Shown here in pieces: positions 25,128-33,567 of a stretch of DNA of 64,000 nucleotides (its first letter is position 1; each line of letters begins with the position of its first letter). The DNA is taken from NCBI GenBank assembly GCA_024235675.1, contig JACKLZ010000001.1:62001-126000 (forward strand), read 5' to 3'. The stretch is from Zoogloeaceae bacterium (GTDB lineage: Bacteria > Pseudomonadota > Gammaproteobacteria > Burkholderiales > Rhodocyclaceae). The notes beneath the pieces were generated by a model. That model had not been told where the DNA came from and made no database searches. It was given only the letters and a program-made list of their open reading frames with translations. A program made the position numbers and the translations under genes.

Positions 25128-27586
25128 CGCTGATCTGGCGGGGGGGCGGTCGCGTGCCAGCGTGCCAGTGCGTCGGCACTGACCGCTTCGCTGAAGTGGA
25201 AACCCTGGCCGAGTTGGCAGCCTTCGTTGATCAGAAAAGCGGCTTGATCGGGGGTTTCGACCCCTTCGGCGATGACATCAAGCGCCAGGCTCTTTGCCAG
25301 CGCGATGATGGCCCGGGTGATGGCGGCGTCGTCGCGATCGCCGGGGATGTCGCGCACGAAGGACTGGTCAATCTTGAGCCGCGTGACCGGCAGGCGTTTG
25401 AGATAGGACAGTGATGAATAGCCGGTGCCAAAATCGTCGATGGCGATCGCTACGCCGAGCGCTCGCAGGGCAGTCAGGCGCGGGATGGCTTCGGCCGCCT
25501 GGTGCATGATGAAACCTTCGGTGACTTCCAGCTCCAGCATGTCGGCGGGAAGTCCGGTCGCGGCGAGTGTGTCGCGGGTCAGGGCAACGAGGTCGCCCCG
25601 ACGCAGTTGCGAAGCGGCGATGTTGACCCCGATCCGGCCAAACGCCAGCCCGCTATCGTGCCACGCGGCCGCCTGCCGGCAGGCCGTTTCGAGAATCCAG
25701 CGACCGATGCGTGGCATCAGACCGCTTTCTTCAGCGATCGGGATGAAGGCGGATGGATAGAGCAGGCCATTTTCGGGGTGGATCCAGCGCACCAGTGTTT
25801 CGACGCCGGTGAGGCGCCCGGTGCTCAGCTCGACCTGTGGCTGGTAGTGCAGCACGAATTGATTGAGGTCGAGTGCTTTGTGCAGGTCGTTTTCAAGGCG
25901 AACCCGCTCGGTGGCCTTGAGGGTGAGCTCGGGGGTGTAAAACGCGAAGCCGAATCGGCCGCGGTCTTTGACCTGGTACATCGCCGCGTCGGCGTTGCGG
26001 ATCAGTTCAGCCGCGTCGCTACCGTCGCGCGGGAACATGCTGATGCCAATACTGGCGGTGACAAACTGCTCGCGCTGCTCGATGGCGAAGGGCTGATTGA
26101 GTGCGAGCTGGATTTTTTCGGCGACCAGCACGGCACTGTGGGGCGCCTTGACCTCTTCGAGCAGGACCACGAATTCGTCGCCGCCCAGCCGGGCGACGGT
26201 GTCGTCGAGCCGGACGCAGTCGCGCAGCCGGCTGGCCACCTGCCGAAGGAGTTCATCGCCAAACGGGTGTCCGTAAACATCGTTGATGTTCTTGAAACGA
26301 TCCAGGTCGAGGAACAGCAGCGCCAGTGACACACCGCTGCGGGTGGCGTGCTCGATGGCGTGCATGAGGCGTGCATTGAGCAGCATGCGGTTGGGCAGGT
26401 CGGTCAGCGGGTCGTGATGGGCCAGGTGCTCAAGCTTCTGCGCCGATTGCTTGACGCGGGTGATGTCGGAAAACACGCCGGTATAGAACACGGGTGTGCC
26501 GTCATCGTCGTATACCGTGCTGAGTGTGAGCCATTCGGGGTAGATCTCGCCGTTCTTGCGACGATTCCAGACCTCGCCGCGCCATTGGCCACTTTCTTGC
26601 AGACTGCGCCAGAGCGACTGGTAGAACTGCGGCGGATGCTGCCCCGAGCGGAGGAGACTGCTGGACATGCCGATGACTTCGTCGTGTTCATAGCCGGTAA
26701 TCTCGGTGAACGCGCGGTTGACCTCGATGATCTTGGCCGAGAGGTCGGTAATCATCATCCCTTCCGTGCTGCTTTCGAATACGGCGGCCGCCTGGCGCAG
26801 ACGGTCGTCGGCCTGGCGTTGTTCGGTGATGTCTTCCTGAATGCCGACGAAGTGGGTGGTGCGGCTGCTGGCGTCCTTGACCGGCCAGATGCTCATGCGG
26901 TTCCAGAATGCGCTGCCGTTCTTGCGATAGTTGCGCACCACGGCCTGGCAGCCTTCACCCTGCGACAGGGCGGTGTAGATTTTGGCGATCTCGGGCTGCT
27001 GGCGATCATCGCCCTGCAGTACACGGCAGTTGCGCCCGAGCATTTCGTCGGCGCGGTAGCCGGTAATCGTTTCGAAGGCAGGGTTGAGGTACACCACGGG
27101 CATGTCGCCGTCGGCACGGGTGATGATGACGCCGTTGGTGGCGGCTGACAGTGCGCGGTCGCGCAACTGCAGCTCGCGCTCGGCATGTTGTTGGGCGCGG
27201 CGGGTCGCGGCGGCGTCGACGGCCCGGTTGATGGCGGGTACGAGCCGGGTGAGGTTGTCTTTGCTGACGAAGTCGGCGACGCCCGCGCGCAGCAGGTCAA
27301 TGACGGTTTCTTCGCCGATGGTGCCCGAGATGATGATGATTGGCGTTTCGGGGTGGGCGGCCGCCAGCTGACAGATCGTCTCGCGGATATCGATGCCCGG
27401 CAGGTTGTAGTCGCTGAGGACGATGTTCCAGTGCGCTTCGGGTTCGGCCAAGGCCTTGGCAAGGGCGCCGGGGGTGTCGGCTCGCGTGCATTTGCAGGCA
27501 AGTTGGCTGCGCTCCAAGTGTCGGACAAGGAGCAGGAAGTCTTGTTCGTTATCTTCGATGACCAGAATCTGAAGCGAGGTCGTCAT
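25094..27586 (-). CDS. REC-PAS-PAS-GGDEF-EAL cyclic-di-GMP signalling protein
   Basis: An 830-residue soluble protein: receiver (1-130, phospho-Asp in VLSDYNLPGIDI), two PAS domains (about 140-385), GGDEF (about 390-555, intact RLGGDEFVVLLEE), and EAL (about 565-815). In the EAL domain the signature is ETL (GVETLVRWIHPENG), but the catalytic residues NIAASQLRRGDL, ELEVTEGF, IDDFGTGYSS, LKIDQSFV and VIAEGVET are present. Both synthesis and hydrolysis of c-di-GMP are therefore possible. It is the last gene of the kinase-regulator-effector operon, and its ATG overlaps the upstream TGA by four bases. Its output is probably set by phosphorylation from the giant kinase. Confidence 0.93.
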   Translation of the reverse strand: MTTSLQILVIEDNEQDFLLLVRHLERSQLACKCTRADTPGALAKALAEPEAHWNIVLSDYNLPGIDIRETICQLAAAHPETPIIIISGTIGEETVIDLLRAGVADFVSKDNLTRLVPAINRAVDAAATRRAQQHAERELQLRDRALSAATNGVIITRADGDMPVVYLNPAFETITGYRADEMLGRNCRVLQGDDRQQPEIAKIYTALSQGEGCQAVVRNYRKNGSAFWNRMSIWPVKDASSRTTHFVGIQEDITEQRQADDRLRQAAAVFESSTEGMMITDLSAKIIEVNRAFTEITGYEHDEVIGMSSSLLRSGQHPPQFYQSLWRSLQESGQWRGEVWNRRKNGEIYPEWLTLSTVYDDDGTPVFYTGVFSDITRVKQSAQKLEHLAHHDPLTDLPNRMLLNARLMHAIEHATRSGVSLALLFLDLDRFKNINDVYGHPFGDELLRQVASRLRDCVRLDDTVARLGGDEFVVLLEEVKAPHSAVLVAEKIQLALNQPFAIEQREQFVTASIGISMFPRDGSDAAELIRNADAAMYQVKDRGRFGFAFYTPELTLKATERVRLENDLHKALDLNQFVLHYQPQVELSTGRLTGVETLVRWIHPENGLLYPSAFIPIAEESGLMPRIGRWILETACRQAAAWHDSGLAFGRIGVNIAASQLRRGDLVALTRDTLAATGLPADMLELEVTEGFIMHQAAEAIPRLTALRALGVAIAIDDFGTGYSSLSYLKRLPVTRLKIDQSFVRDIPGDRDDAAITRAIIALAKSLALDVIAEGVETPDQAAFLINEGCQLGQGFHFSEAVSADALARWHATAPPPDQRYKRSAAAKPG

Positions 27587-28026
27587 GTAGTGCTCTTGGG
27601 CGGCTCGTTGAGCAGCATCCAGTACAAACCGAGTTGGGCGACCGCCTCGGTGAACTCGCCAGGATCGAGCGGCTTGCGCACGTAGCTGTTGGCGCCCAGA
27701 TCATAGCTGCGCAGGATGTCTTGCTCTTCGTCAGATGAGGTGAGCATGACGACCGGAATGTTGCTGGTGCGAGGATCTTGTCGAAGTTGTTCAAGCACCT
27801 CAAGGCCACTGAGTTTCGGCAGGCGTATGTCGAGCAACACCACGGCGGGGCCGTCTGCTGGATTCCGCTGGGCGTGTGCATTTCGACAGAAAAGGTAGTC
27901 GAGCGCTGCGGCACCGTCACCCACGACGTCGACTTCGTTCACCACGTTGATGCGCTTGAGCGCGCGCAGGGTCAGGCGCAGGTCCTGAGCGTCGTCTTCA
28001 ACCAGCAGCAGCTTGCGGTGTTTCAT
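27583..28026 (-). CDS. Single-domain response regulator (CheY/Rcp1-like)
   Basis: A 147-residue receiver with no output domain: LLLVEDDAQDLRLTLRAL opening, phospho-Asp in VVLLDIRLPKLSG, Thr/Ser in VVMLTSSDEEQD and Lys in YVRKPLDPGEF. It resembles the Rcp1-type regulators that pair with phytochrome-like kinases. The start at MKHRKLLLV (28026) is 4-bp coupled with the stop of the giant kinase (28023), and its own stop overlaps the next start (27583-27586). It probably shuttles phosphate from the kinase to the downstream REC-GGDEF-EAL protein or competes with it. Confidence 0.92.
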   Translation of the reverse strand: MKHRKLLLVEDDAQDLRLTLRALKRINVVNEVDVVGDGAAALDYLFCRNAHAQRNPADGPAVVLLDIRLPKLSGLEVLEQLRQDPRTSNIPVVMLTSSDEEQDILRSYDLGANSYVRKPLDPGEFTEAVAQLGLYWMLLNEPPKSTT

Positions 28027-31000
28027 AGCGTACTCCCCTCTTGCGGCCCCAGACTGAACCGGAAACAAGCGCCTTCTCCCGGGCGCCCGTGACCCTCAAT
28101 CCAGCCGCCGTGGCGTCGTGTGATTCTTGCCACTGTTGCCAATCCGATTCCGATGCCGGGAAATTCGCTGGGATGGTGCAGCCGTTGAAACGGCTCAAAC
28201 AGCTTGTCGGCGAAGGCAGGGTCGAATCCTGCTCCGTTGTCTTCCAGACAATATACTCGCTGCCCATCTTGCATTCTACTGGTGAAGTGTATGGTGGCCT
28301 GGGTTCGGATACTTGTGTATTTCCACGCATTTTCAAGCAGATTTTGCATGACGGTGGCCAGCAGTCGGATGTCACCGACGGCCATGATCGGCCCTTCGCA
28401 GTGCAAGGTGACCTGGCGCTCAGCCTGGTTGCGCGCGAGCCGGCCATGAATGGACTTTGCGATCTCGGCGAGATCAAGCGTTTGCCGCACCATGCTTGCC
28501 CGGCTGCTGCGTGACAGTTCCAGCAGGCCGTCGATGAGATCGCCCATTCGCGCACTGGCCTTGGCAATCTCGGACAGAAAGTCCTGGGCGCCCGCCGGTA
28601 TCTCGGGGCCAAAGTCTTCATCGAGCGCACGTTGAAACCCCTGAATGGCGCGAAGGGGGGCACGAAGGTCATGGGAGGCGGCGTAGGTGAAGGCTTCGAG
28701 TTCAGCGTTGGTGGCTTGCAGTTCAGCCGTGCGTTGTTCGACCCGTTGTTCCAGTTCGTCATGCGCGTTTTGCAGCGCCTTGGTCGCCAACACCCGTTCG
28801 GTGATGTCGAGCACCGTGCCGCGCATGAACACGGACCGGTCAGCGGGTTCGGTTTCGATCTGGCCCTGCGCAAACAGCCATCGGTGCTCGCCGGTTGGCC
28901 GCGTAAGACGGAATTCTTCATGAAACGGAATGCCATCGCGAAGCGCGCCTTTGAAGGCTGCGTCAATTCGCGCGGCGTCATCGGCATGCACGGCGCTGAT
29001 AAACAGGCCGTAAGTTGGGGCTTGGGCCTTGGGGTCGAGACCAAACAGCCGGAAAATCTCGTCGGACCAGCGAATCTCGCCAGTGGTGATGTTCCAGACG
29101 AAACTGCCAAGGTGCGCTTGCTCTTGGGCTTCGGCCAGTTCGCGCCGTTGTCGGATGAGCGCTTGTTCGAACTGCTTGCGTTCAGTGATGTCTTCACCGA
29201 AAGCCTGCAGGATGATGACCTCCCCCTGGGCGTTGCAAATGGCGCGGTTGGTCCAGCGTTGCCAGCGGACATCGCCCTTGCCGTCAATCACCTGATGTTC
29301 ATGGGTCACGAATGGCTTGTCGGCATTGAGCGACAGGAACTGGCGTCGGACCTCGTCCCGGCTATCGGGTGGGATCAGATCGAGCAGATTGCCGCCGATC
29401 AGGGCGTTTCTTGGCTTGTCAAAGTATTCGCAATAGGCCTGGTTGACGAATTCAATGGTGCCGTCAGCGCGGTTGCGGCAGAGCAAGATCGGAAGGTCTT
29501 CGACGACCGAGCGGTAGCGGTTTTCGCTGGCGCGCAGGGCCTGGATGGCCGCATGCAGGTCGATCGCGGTGGTCATGCGGCGCGCGGCTTCGGCAAACAG
29601 GCGGTGCTCGTTCGGGCTCCATCCGCGCGCACAGCGGCAATGGTGGATACCCATTGCCCGGGTCGGGCCTGTCGATGGGTGCAAGGCGACAATCATGAGC
29701 GACCGGACGTCGAAGTCTGCTTTCATGGATGCCAGCGCGGCCGCGTCGCGCTCGTCGGTCAGCATGACGGGAGCGGCACTGGCGAGCGTGGCGCGACAGA
29801 TGGCGGCGATCTCCGGGGTCATCGGCAGATCGGTGTCCAATGCGCCTGTGCCGGGATACCCGGGGCGCGTGGTTTCCATCTGGATGCGCCATGTCAGGGC
29901 ATCGGGGTCGCAAGGGGCCAGCAGCCAACTGCGGTCGCAGTCGAACATGTCAAGAATCGCTGCGGCGCCACGCTTGAGCATGTCGTCCATATCGCCGCTG
30001 GCGTGCAGCGCGGCGTCGAGTTTTTCGAGCGATTCCAGAAAATGGATGTGATCGCGCCGGGTGACGTCGGCCTGCATCCGCTCGGTGATGTCGAAGATGA
30101 TGCCAAGATAGCCGGTCACTTGGCCATCGGCATCGACGAGGGCTTCAGCCGCGCCAAACACCCAGATGGTTTTGCCGTCCGGGTATTGGAAACGATATTC
30201 GGCGTGAAACGCTTGTCTGGTGTCGAGCATCGCTTGCCAGGCCGCCTCGACACGTTCGCGATCATCGGGATACAAAGCCTGCACCCACCCGTCGCCGAGG
30301 GCCTGTTCGAGTCCGAGGCCGGTAATCAGACACCACCGCGGGTTGCCGTAAGTCATTCGCCCCTGCGCATCGGTGTGATAGATGCCCACGGGTGCGAGTG
30401 CGGTGATGGCGCGAAAGCGGGATTCGCTTTCGCGGATGCGGCGCTCGGCGAGTTTTTGTTCGGTCACGTTCATTGACGAGCCGAGGATGCGTACGGGGGT
30501 TTCATCGCGCCCGGAGATACGCTGGCCCTGAACATGCAGCCAGGCGGTCTGACCATCGCGACGCAATACGCGATGGTCGAGTCTGATGGTGTCGGTCTCG
30601 CCGTCGGTGATGTGCTTGAGTGCGTTGAGAAAGTCTTGCGCGTCGTCCTCGGGCAGGCGCGACAGCAAGTCGCTGAGCGTGTTTGGGGGCGTATTGGGCG
30701 CATCGCCGGTCAGGCGTGCGAGGTTGGCGTCGGCCAGCAGGCGGCCTTCGTTGGGCCAGATTTCCCAGGTTGCCGACTCGCTGATTCGCGCCGATAGCGC
30801 ATATCGCCGGCCCATGTCGCGCAGCTCGGTGATGTCAGCGGTGACGCCAAACAGCTTTATGGGTTGTCGGCGCTCGTCAAAAGAGACGTAGCCGACGGTT
30901 TTGACATCGCGCCGCTCACCATTGTCGTATCGGTGGATGGCAAACTCGCATTCGAGCTTCCCGCTGTCGAAGGCGGCTTCCTGGGCGCGCTGTACACGCT

Positions 31001-32366
31001 CCCGATCTTCTGCGACGATATGCTCGAACCAGTCCTGGTGCGTTGGCGGGTGGGCCCCCTTGCTGAGCCCGTGGATGCGCAGCAATTCGTCGGAGAAGCG
31101 CGACTCGCCCGTGGTCGGGGACCATTCCCACCAATCGACATGGGCGAGGCTTTGGGCATTTTCAAGTTTCTGGTTGAGCGTCTGGAGGGCGAGTTCGTCC
31201 GCCTTGTGTGCGGTGATGTCGGTGTGCGTGCCGACAACCCGCACCGGACGTCCTGTGCTGTCCCACTCGACAGTTTTACCTTTGCGTCGGATCCAGCGCT
31301 CGCTCCCGTCGGCGTGTCGCATGCGGACTTCGATATCGAAGGGCGGCGCGCCGGTGATGCGTTGCGCATCCATGTGCAGCCGGAACATGTCCCGGTCGTC
31401 AGGATGAATGTGTTCCAGGCAATCGGCCAGGGTTTTCGGCTCGCTCTCGGCGGGGTAGCCCAGTTGCGTGAAATAGCGTGCACTGCCACGGCAGGTGTCG
31501 CTGGCCAGGTCCCAATCCCACACACCGCCTTCGGCGGCATCGAGCGCGAAGCTCAGGCGGGCTTCACTGTCGTGCAAGGCCTTCGTTGTCGCGTAGCTGT
31601 CGGTAATGTCGCGTACCACCGAGATGACCTGTGCATTGTCATCGAAACGGCATAGCCGGGCCTCGAAGCGTCGCGTTTCACCCGCCACATCAAGTGAGTA
31701 GTCGAAACAGCGCATCTGGCCGGTGTCGACGACCTGTGCCAGTTTGCCAACGAATTGCTGGGCGATGACCTCGGGCAATACATCCTGCATGCGCTTCCCG
31801 AGAAAATACTCGGGTGGTACGTACAGGTCGTCGTCGGTTCGTGCCCGATAGTCGATGATCGTGCCGTCGCGGCGCATCCTGAAAAACAGATCGGGCAAGA
31901 CCGAGAACACGGAATCGAGCACGCGGTCGCTGTGCCGCACCTCGTTGAGCGCCTTGCGCAGCGAGATGTCACTGGACTCCAGCGCGGTGCTTGATCGTGT
32001 CATTGCCCGCCCCGAAAAGTGGTGCAACAGCTCGCGCTCTCCGACCAGTCCGATCAGACCGCCGGTGTCGTCGACCAGCACCAGTGCGCACGCCGGGCTT
32101 TGTCGCAGACGCTGATAGCCAGTGGCGCAGTCCGAACGGGCATCAATGATTGTTGCGGGCGCCATGCGCTCCCGGGCTGTCGCCCCCGTCTCCAGCGGAG
32201 GCTCTAGCAGCATCGCGGCCGTCAGCACGCCCACCGGGCGGTCGTCTTCGATGACCACCAGAATCCCGTGCTCGGCGACAAGACCGCACAGGCCCGCTGC
32301 CAGGGTATCTGGGGTCGCGACGGGAAAGTCGCCGGTGCATAGTTCGGCAAGGATCGATGATTCCAT
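28023..32366 (-). CDS. Giant soluble CBS-PAS(x7)-GAF sensor histidine kinase (1447 residues)
   Basis: No transmembrane segment is seen. Order: an N-terminal CBS pair (1-125; CALVLVDDTGGLIGLVGERE), five PAS/PAC domains (about 150-770, each ending in a D-I-T-type linker such as VVRDITDSY or GTHTDITAH), a GAF domain (about 775-940), two more PAS domains (about 940-1190), coiled coil, HisKA with His in YAASHDLRAPLRAIQGF (near residue 1231) and HATPase_c (NLLENAWKYT, LEDNGAGFDP, GIGIGLATVARI). Such stacks sense several small-molecule or redox cues. It heads the operon with a response regulator and a c-di-GMP enzyme. It is paralogous to the kinase at 11.6-14.7 kb through the CBS input and kinase core. 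Confidence 0.92.
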   Translation of the reverse strand: MESSILAELCTGDFPVATPDTLAAGLCGLVAEHGILVVIEDDRPVGVLTAAMLLEPPLETGATARERMAPATIIDARSDCATGYQRLRQSPACALVLVDDTGGLIGLVGERELLHHFSGRAMTRSSTALESSDISLRKALNEVRHSDRVLDSVFSVLPDLFFRMRRDGTIIDYRARTDDDLYVPPEYFLGKRMQDVLPEVIAQQFVGKLAQVVDTGQMRCFDYSLDVAGETRRFEARLCRFDDNAQVISVVRDITDSYATTKALHDSEARLSFALDAAEGGVWDWDLASDTCRGSARYFTQLGYPAESEPKTLADCLEHIHPDDRDMFRLHMDAQRITGAPPFDIEVRMRHADGSERWIRRKGKTVEWDSTGRPVRVVGTHTDITAHKADELALQTLNQKLENAQSLAHVDWWEWSPTTGESRFSDELLRIHGLSKGAHPPTHQDWFEHIVAEDRERVQRAQEAAFDSGKLECEFAIHRYDNGERRDVKTVGYVSFDERRQPIKLFGVTADITELRDMGRRYALSARISESATWEIWPNEGRLLADANLARLTGDAPNTPPNTLSDLLSRLPEDDAQDFLNALKHITDGETDTIRLDHRVLRRDGQTAWLHVQGQRISGRDETPVRILGSSMNVTEQKLAERRIRESESRFRAITALAPVGIYHTDAQGRMTYGNPRWCLITGLGLEQALGDGWVQALYPDDRERVEAAWQAMLDTRQAFHAEYRFQYPDGKTIWVFGAAEALVDADGQVTGYLGIIFDITERMQADVTRRDHIHFLESLEKLDAALHASGDMDDMLKRGAAAILDMFDCDRSWLLAPCDPDALTWRIQMETTRPGYPGTGALDTDLPMTPEIAAICRATLASAAPVMLTDERDAAALASMKADFDVRSLMIVALHPSTGPTRAMGIHHCRCARGWSPNEHRLFAEAARRMTTAIDLHAAIQALRASENRYRSVVEDLPILLCRNRADGTIEFVNQAYCEYFDKPRNALIGGNLLDLIPPDSRDEVRRQFLSLNADKPFVTHEHQVIDGKGDVRWQRWTNRAICNAQGEVIILQAFGEDITERKQFEQALIRQRRELAEAQEQAHLGSFVWNITTGEIRWSDEIFRLFGLDPKAQAPTYGLFISAVHADDAARIDAAFKGALRDGIPFHEEFRLTRPTGEHRWLFAQGQIETEPADRSVFMRGTVLDITERVLATKALQNAHDELEQRVEQRTAELQATNAELEAFTYAASHDLRAPLRAIQGFQRALDEDFGPEIPAGAQDFLSEIAKASARMGDLIDGLLELSRSSRASMVRQTLDLAEIAKSIHGRLARNQAERQVTLHCEGPIMAVGDIRLLATVMQNLLENAWKYTSIRTQATIHFTSRMQDGQRVYCLEDNGAGFDPAFADKLFEPFQRLHHPSEFPGIGIGLATVARITRRHGGWIEGHGRPGEGACFRFSLGPQEGSTL

Positions 32367-32399
32367 GATGACCGTCTGCGCCTCTGCGCCGTAACGACG

Positions 32400-32413
32400 T
32401 TATCCTAGGATAA
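32400..32413. promoter_or_regulatory. 14-bp palindrome upstream of the giant kinase gene
   Basis: TTATCCTAGGATAA is a perfect palindrome centred 41 bases before the kinase start codon, a usual place for an operator. No regulator can be named. Confidence 0.35.
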
Positions 32414-32463
32414 TGCCATTCGGGGGCGCTGGGCGAGTCTGCTTTGATCTCGCAATGGCGTCG

Positions 32464-32499
32464 GCTCGGCGCCTGCTCGCCCCTGTGCAGGCGCCGAGC
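32464..32499. other. 13-bp perfect stem-loop in the divergent spacer
   Basis: GCTCGGCGCCTGC (32464-32476) and GCAGGCGCCGAGC (32487-32499) pair exactly across a 10-nt loop. No T-run follows on either strand, so a classical terminator is unlikely. It lies in the leader of the giant kinase or in a small transcript. Confidence 0.5.
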
Positions 32500-32719
32500 G
32501 GCTTGTATTCGCCCGACACGATTTCTATAGTCAATTTGTCAGAAATATTTTTTGACGTGTGCTGTTGACGGTGTTGAGGCGGGTACTTCAATTGCATGAC
32601 TCGCACGCTTTTGCGCTGTGATCGTCGCACGTGGGCGTAGGGAGCTCGCCTTAGCAGGGGGGCTCCCGCCACCATTTTCACCCGGCGTGGCATGTCGGGT
32701 GTTTGCGGGAGATGCGCAC

Positions 32720-33565
32720 ATGTCCCCACAGAAACATCTCACCATCGTCGCAACATCGATCGCGCTCGGATTGGGCGGCTGCGCCACCAACGGCGAAGGC
32801 GGCATGTCCAAGCAGACCATGGGGTCGGTGCTCGGCGCGGTCGGCGGTGCGATTCTGGGCAGTCAGGTCGGCAAGGGATCGGGGCGCAACCTGGCCATCA
32901 TTGCCGGTGCGCTGGCCGGTGGTGCTCTGGGCAACTGGTTCGGCGCCAAGCTGGACGAACGCGATCGCGAAGCGCTGGCCGCGAGTACGCAGGACGCACT
33001 CGATTCGGGCAAGGCCGTGGCGTGGCAATCCACACACAGCGGCGCCAGCGCCACGATTACACCCATTTCGAGCAAGACCGTCACCTCGCAGCAAACCATG
33101 TACCGCGCACCCAAGATCGCGACGGTGCAGAACATGGCGGTTATCAACCAGCCCTACCAGGCCATCAAGTCGGTCAATCTGCGTGCCGCGCCGGGCACGC
33201 AGGGTGAGAAGGTCGGCGGTTTTCTGGCGGGACAGACCTTTACCGCGCTCGGGCGCACCGACAATGACTGGATCGCCGTCGGCCGCAAAGGGGTAACCGT
33301 CGGTTACGTGTATGCGCCGCTGGTCGGCCCGGTGGCGATGGCGGCCAAGGATGCGCCGACCGATCTCGATGCCATCTCCGTGGCATCGGCCAGCGCGCAA
33401 GGCTTTGATCTGGACAGTATCGAACCGAGTGCCGCAGTGACCGAGCAGGTGGCGGTAAAAACGACCTGTCGGACGGTCGACTATCGCGTGAAGACCGCGG
33501 AGGGTGAAGAAAGCAAAACAGTCGATGCCTGTCAGAGCGCCGACGGCGCCTGGCAGTTGAGCTGA
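32720..33565 (+). CDS. Glycine-zipper and SH3-domain lipoprotein
   Basis: A 281-residue predicted lipoprotein: MSPQKHLTIVATSIALGLGG then a Cys in GGCATN as the lipobox. Residues 35-75 form a glycine zipper (SVLGAVGGAILGSQVGKGSG) like the 17-kDa surface antigen (Rick_17kDa) family. A bacterial SH3 domain follows at about 155-205 (SVNLRAAPGTQGEKVGGFLA, then a DNDWIAVGR stretch), and the C-terminus has paired Cys residues (KTTCRTVDY, VDACQSADGAW). It likely sits in the outer membrane facing peptidoglycan. GGGAG precedes the start. It is two bases from the next gene and heads a three-gene envelope set. Confidence 0.82.
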   Translation: MSPQKHLTIVATSIALGLGGCATNGEGGMSKQTMGSVLGAVGGAILGSQVGKGSGRNLAIIAGALAGGALGNWFGAKLDERDREALAASTQDALDSGKAVAWQSTHSGASATITPISSKTVTSQQTMYRAPKIATVQNMAVINQPYQAIKSVNLRAAPGTQGEKVGGFLAGQTFTALGRTDNDWIAVGRKGVTVGYVYAPLVGPVAMAAKDAPTDLDAISVASASAQGFDLDSIEPSAAVTEQVAVKTTCRTVDYRVKTAEGEESKTVDACQSADGAWQLS

Positions 33566-33567
33566 CC

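Larger units (their letters stand above)
32367..32719. other. 353-bp divergent intergenic region
   Basis: This spacer separates the giant kinase (leftward) from the SH3/glycine-zipper gene (rightward). It holds a 14-bp palindrome TTATCCTAGGATAA (32400-32413) 34 bases before the kinase start, a 13-bp perfect stem-loop (32464-32499), and an AT-rich tract (32521-32560) with TTGACG (32565-32570) that could belong to a rightward promoter. I see no supported coding frame or known RNA family. Confidence 0.5.
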
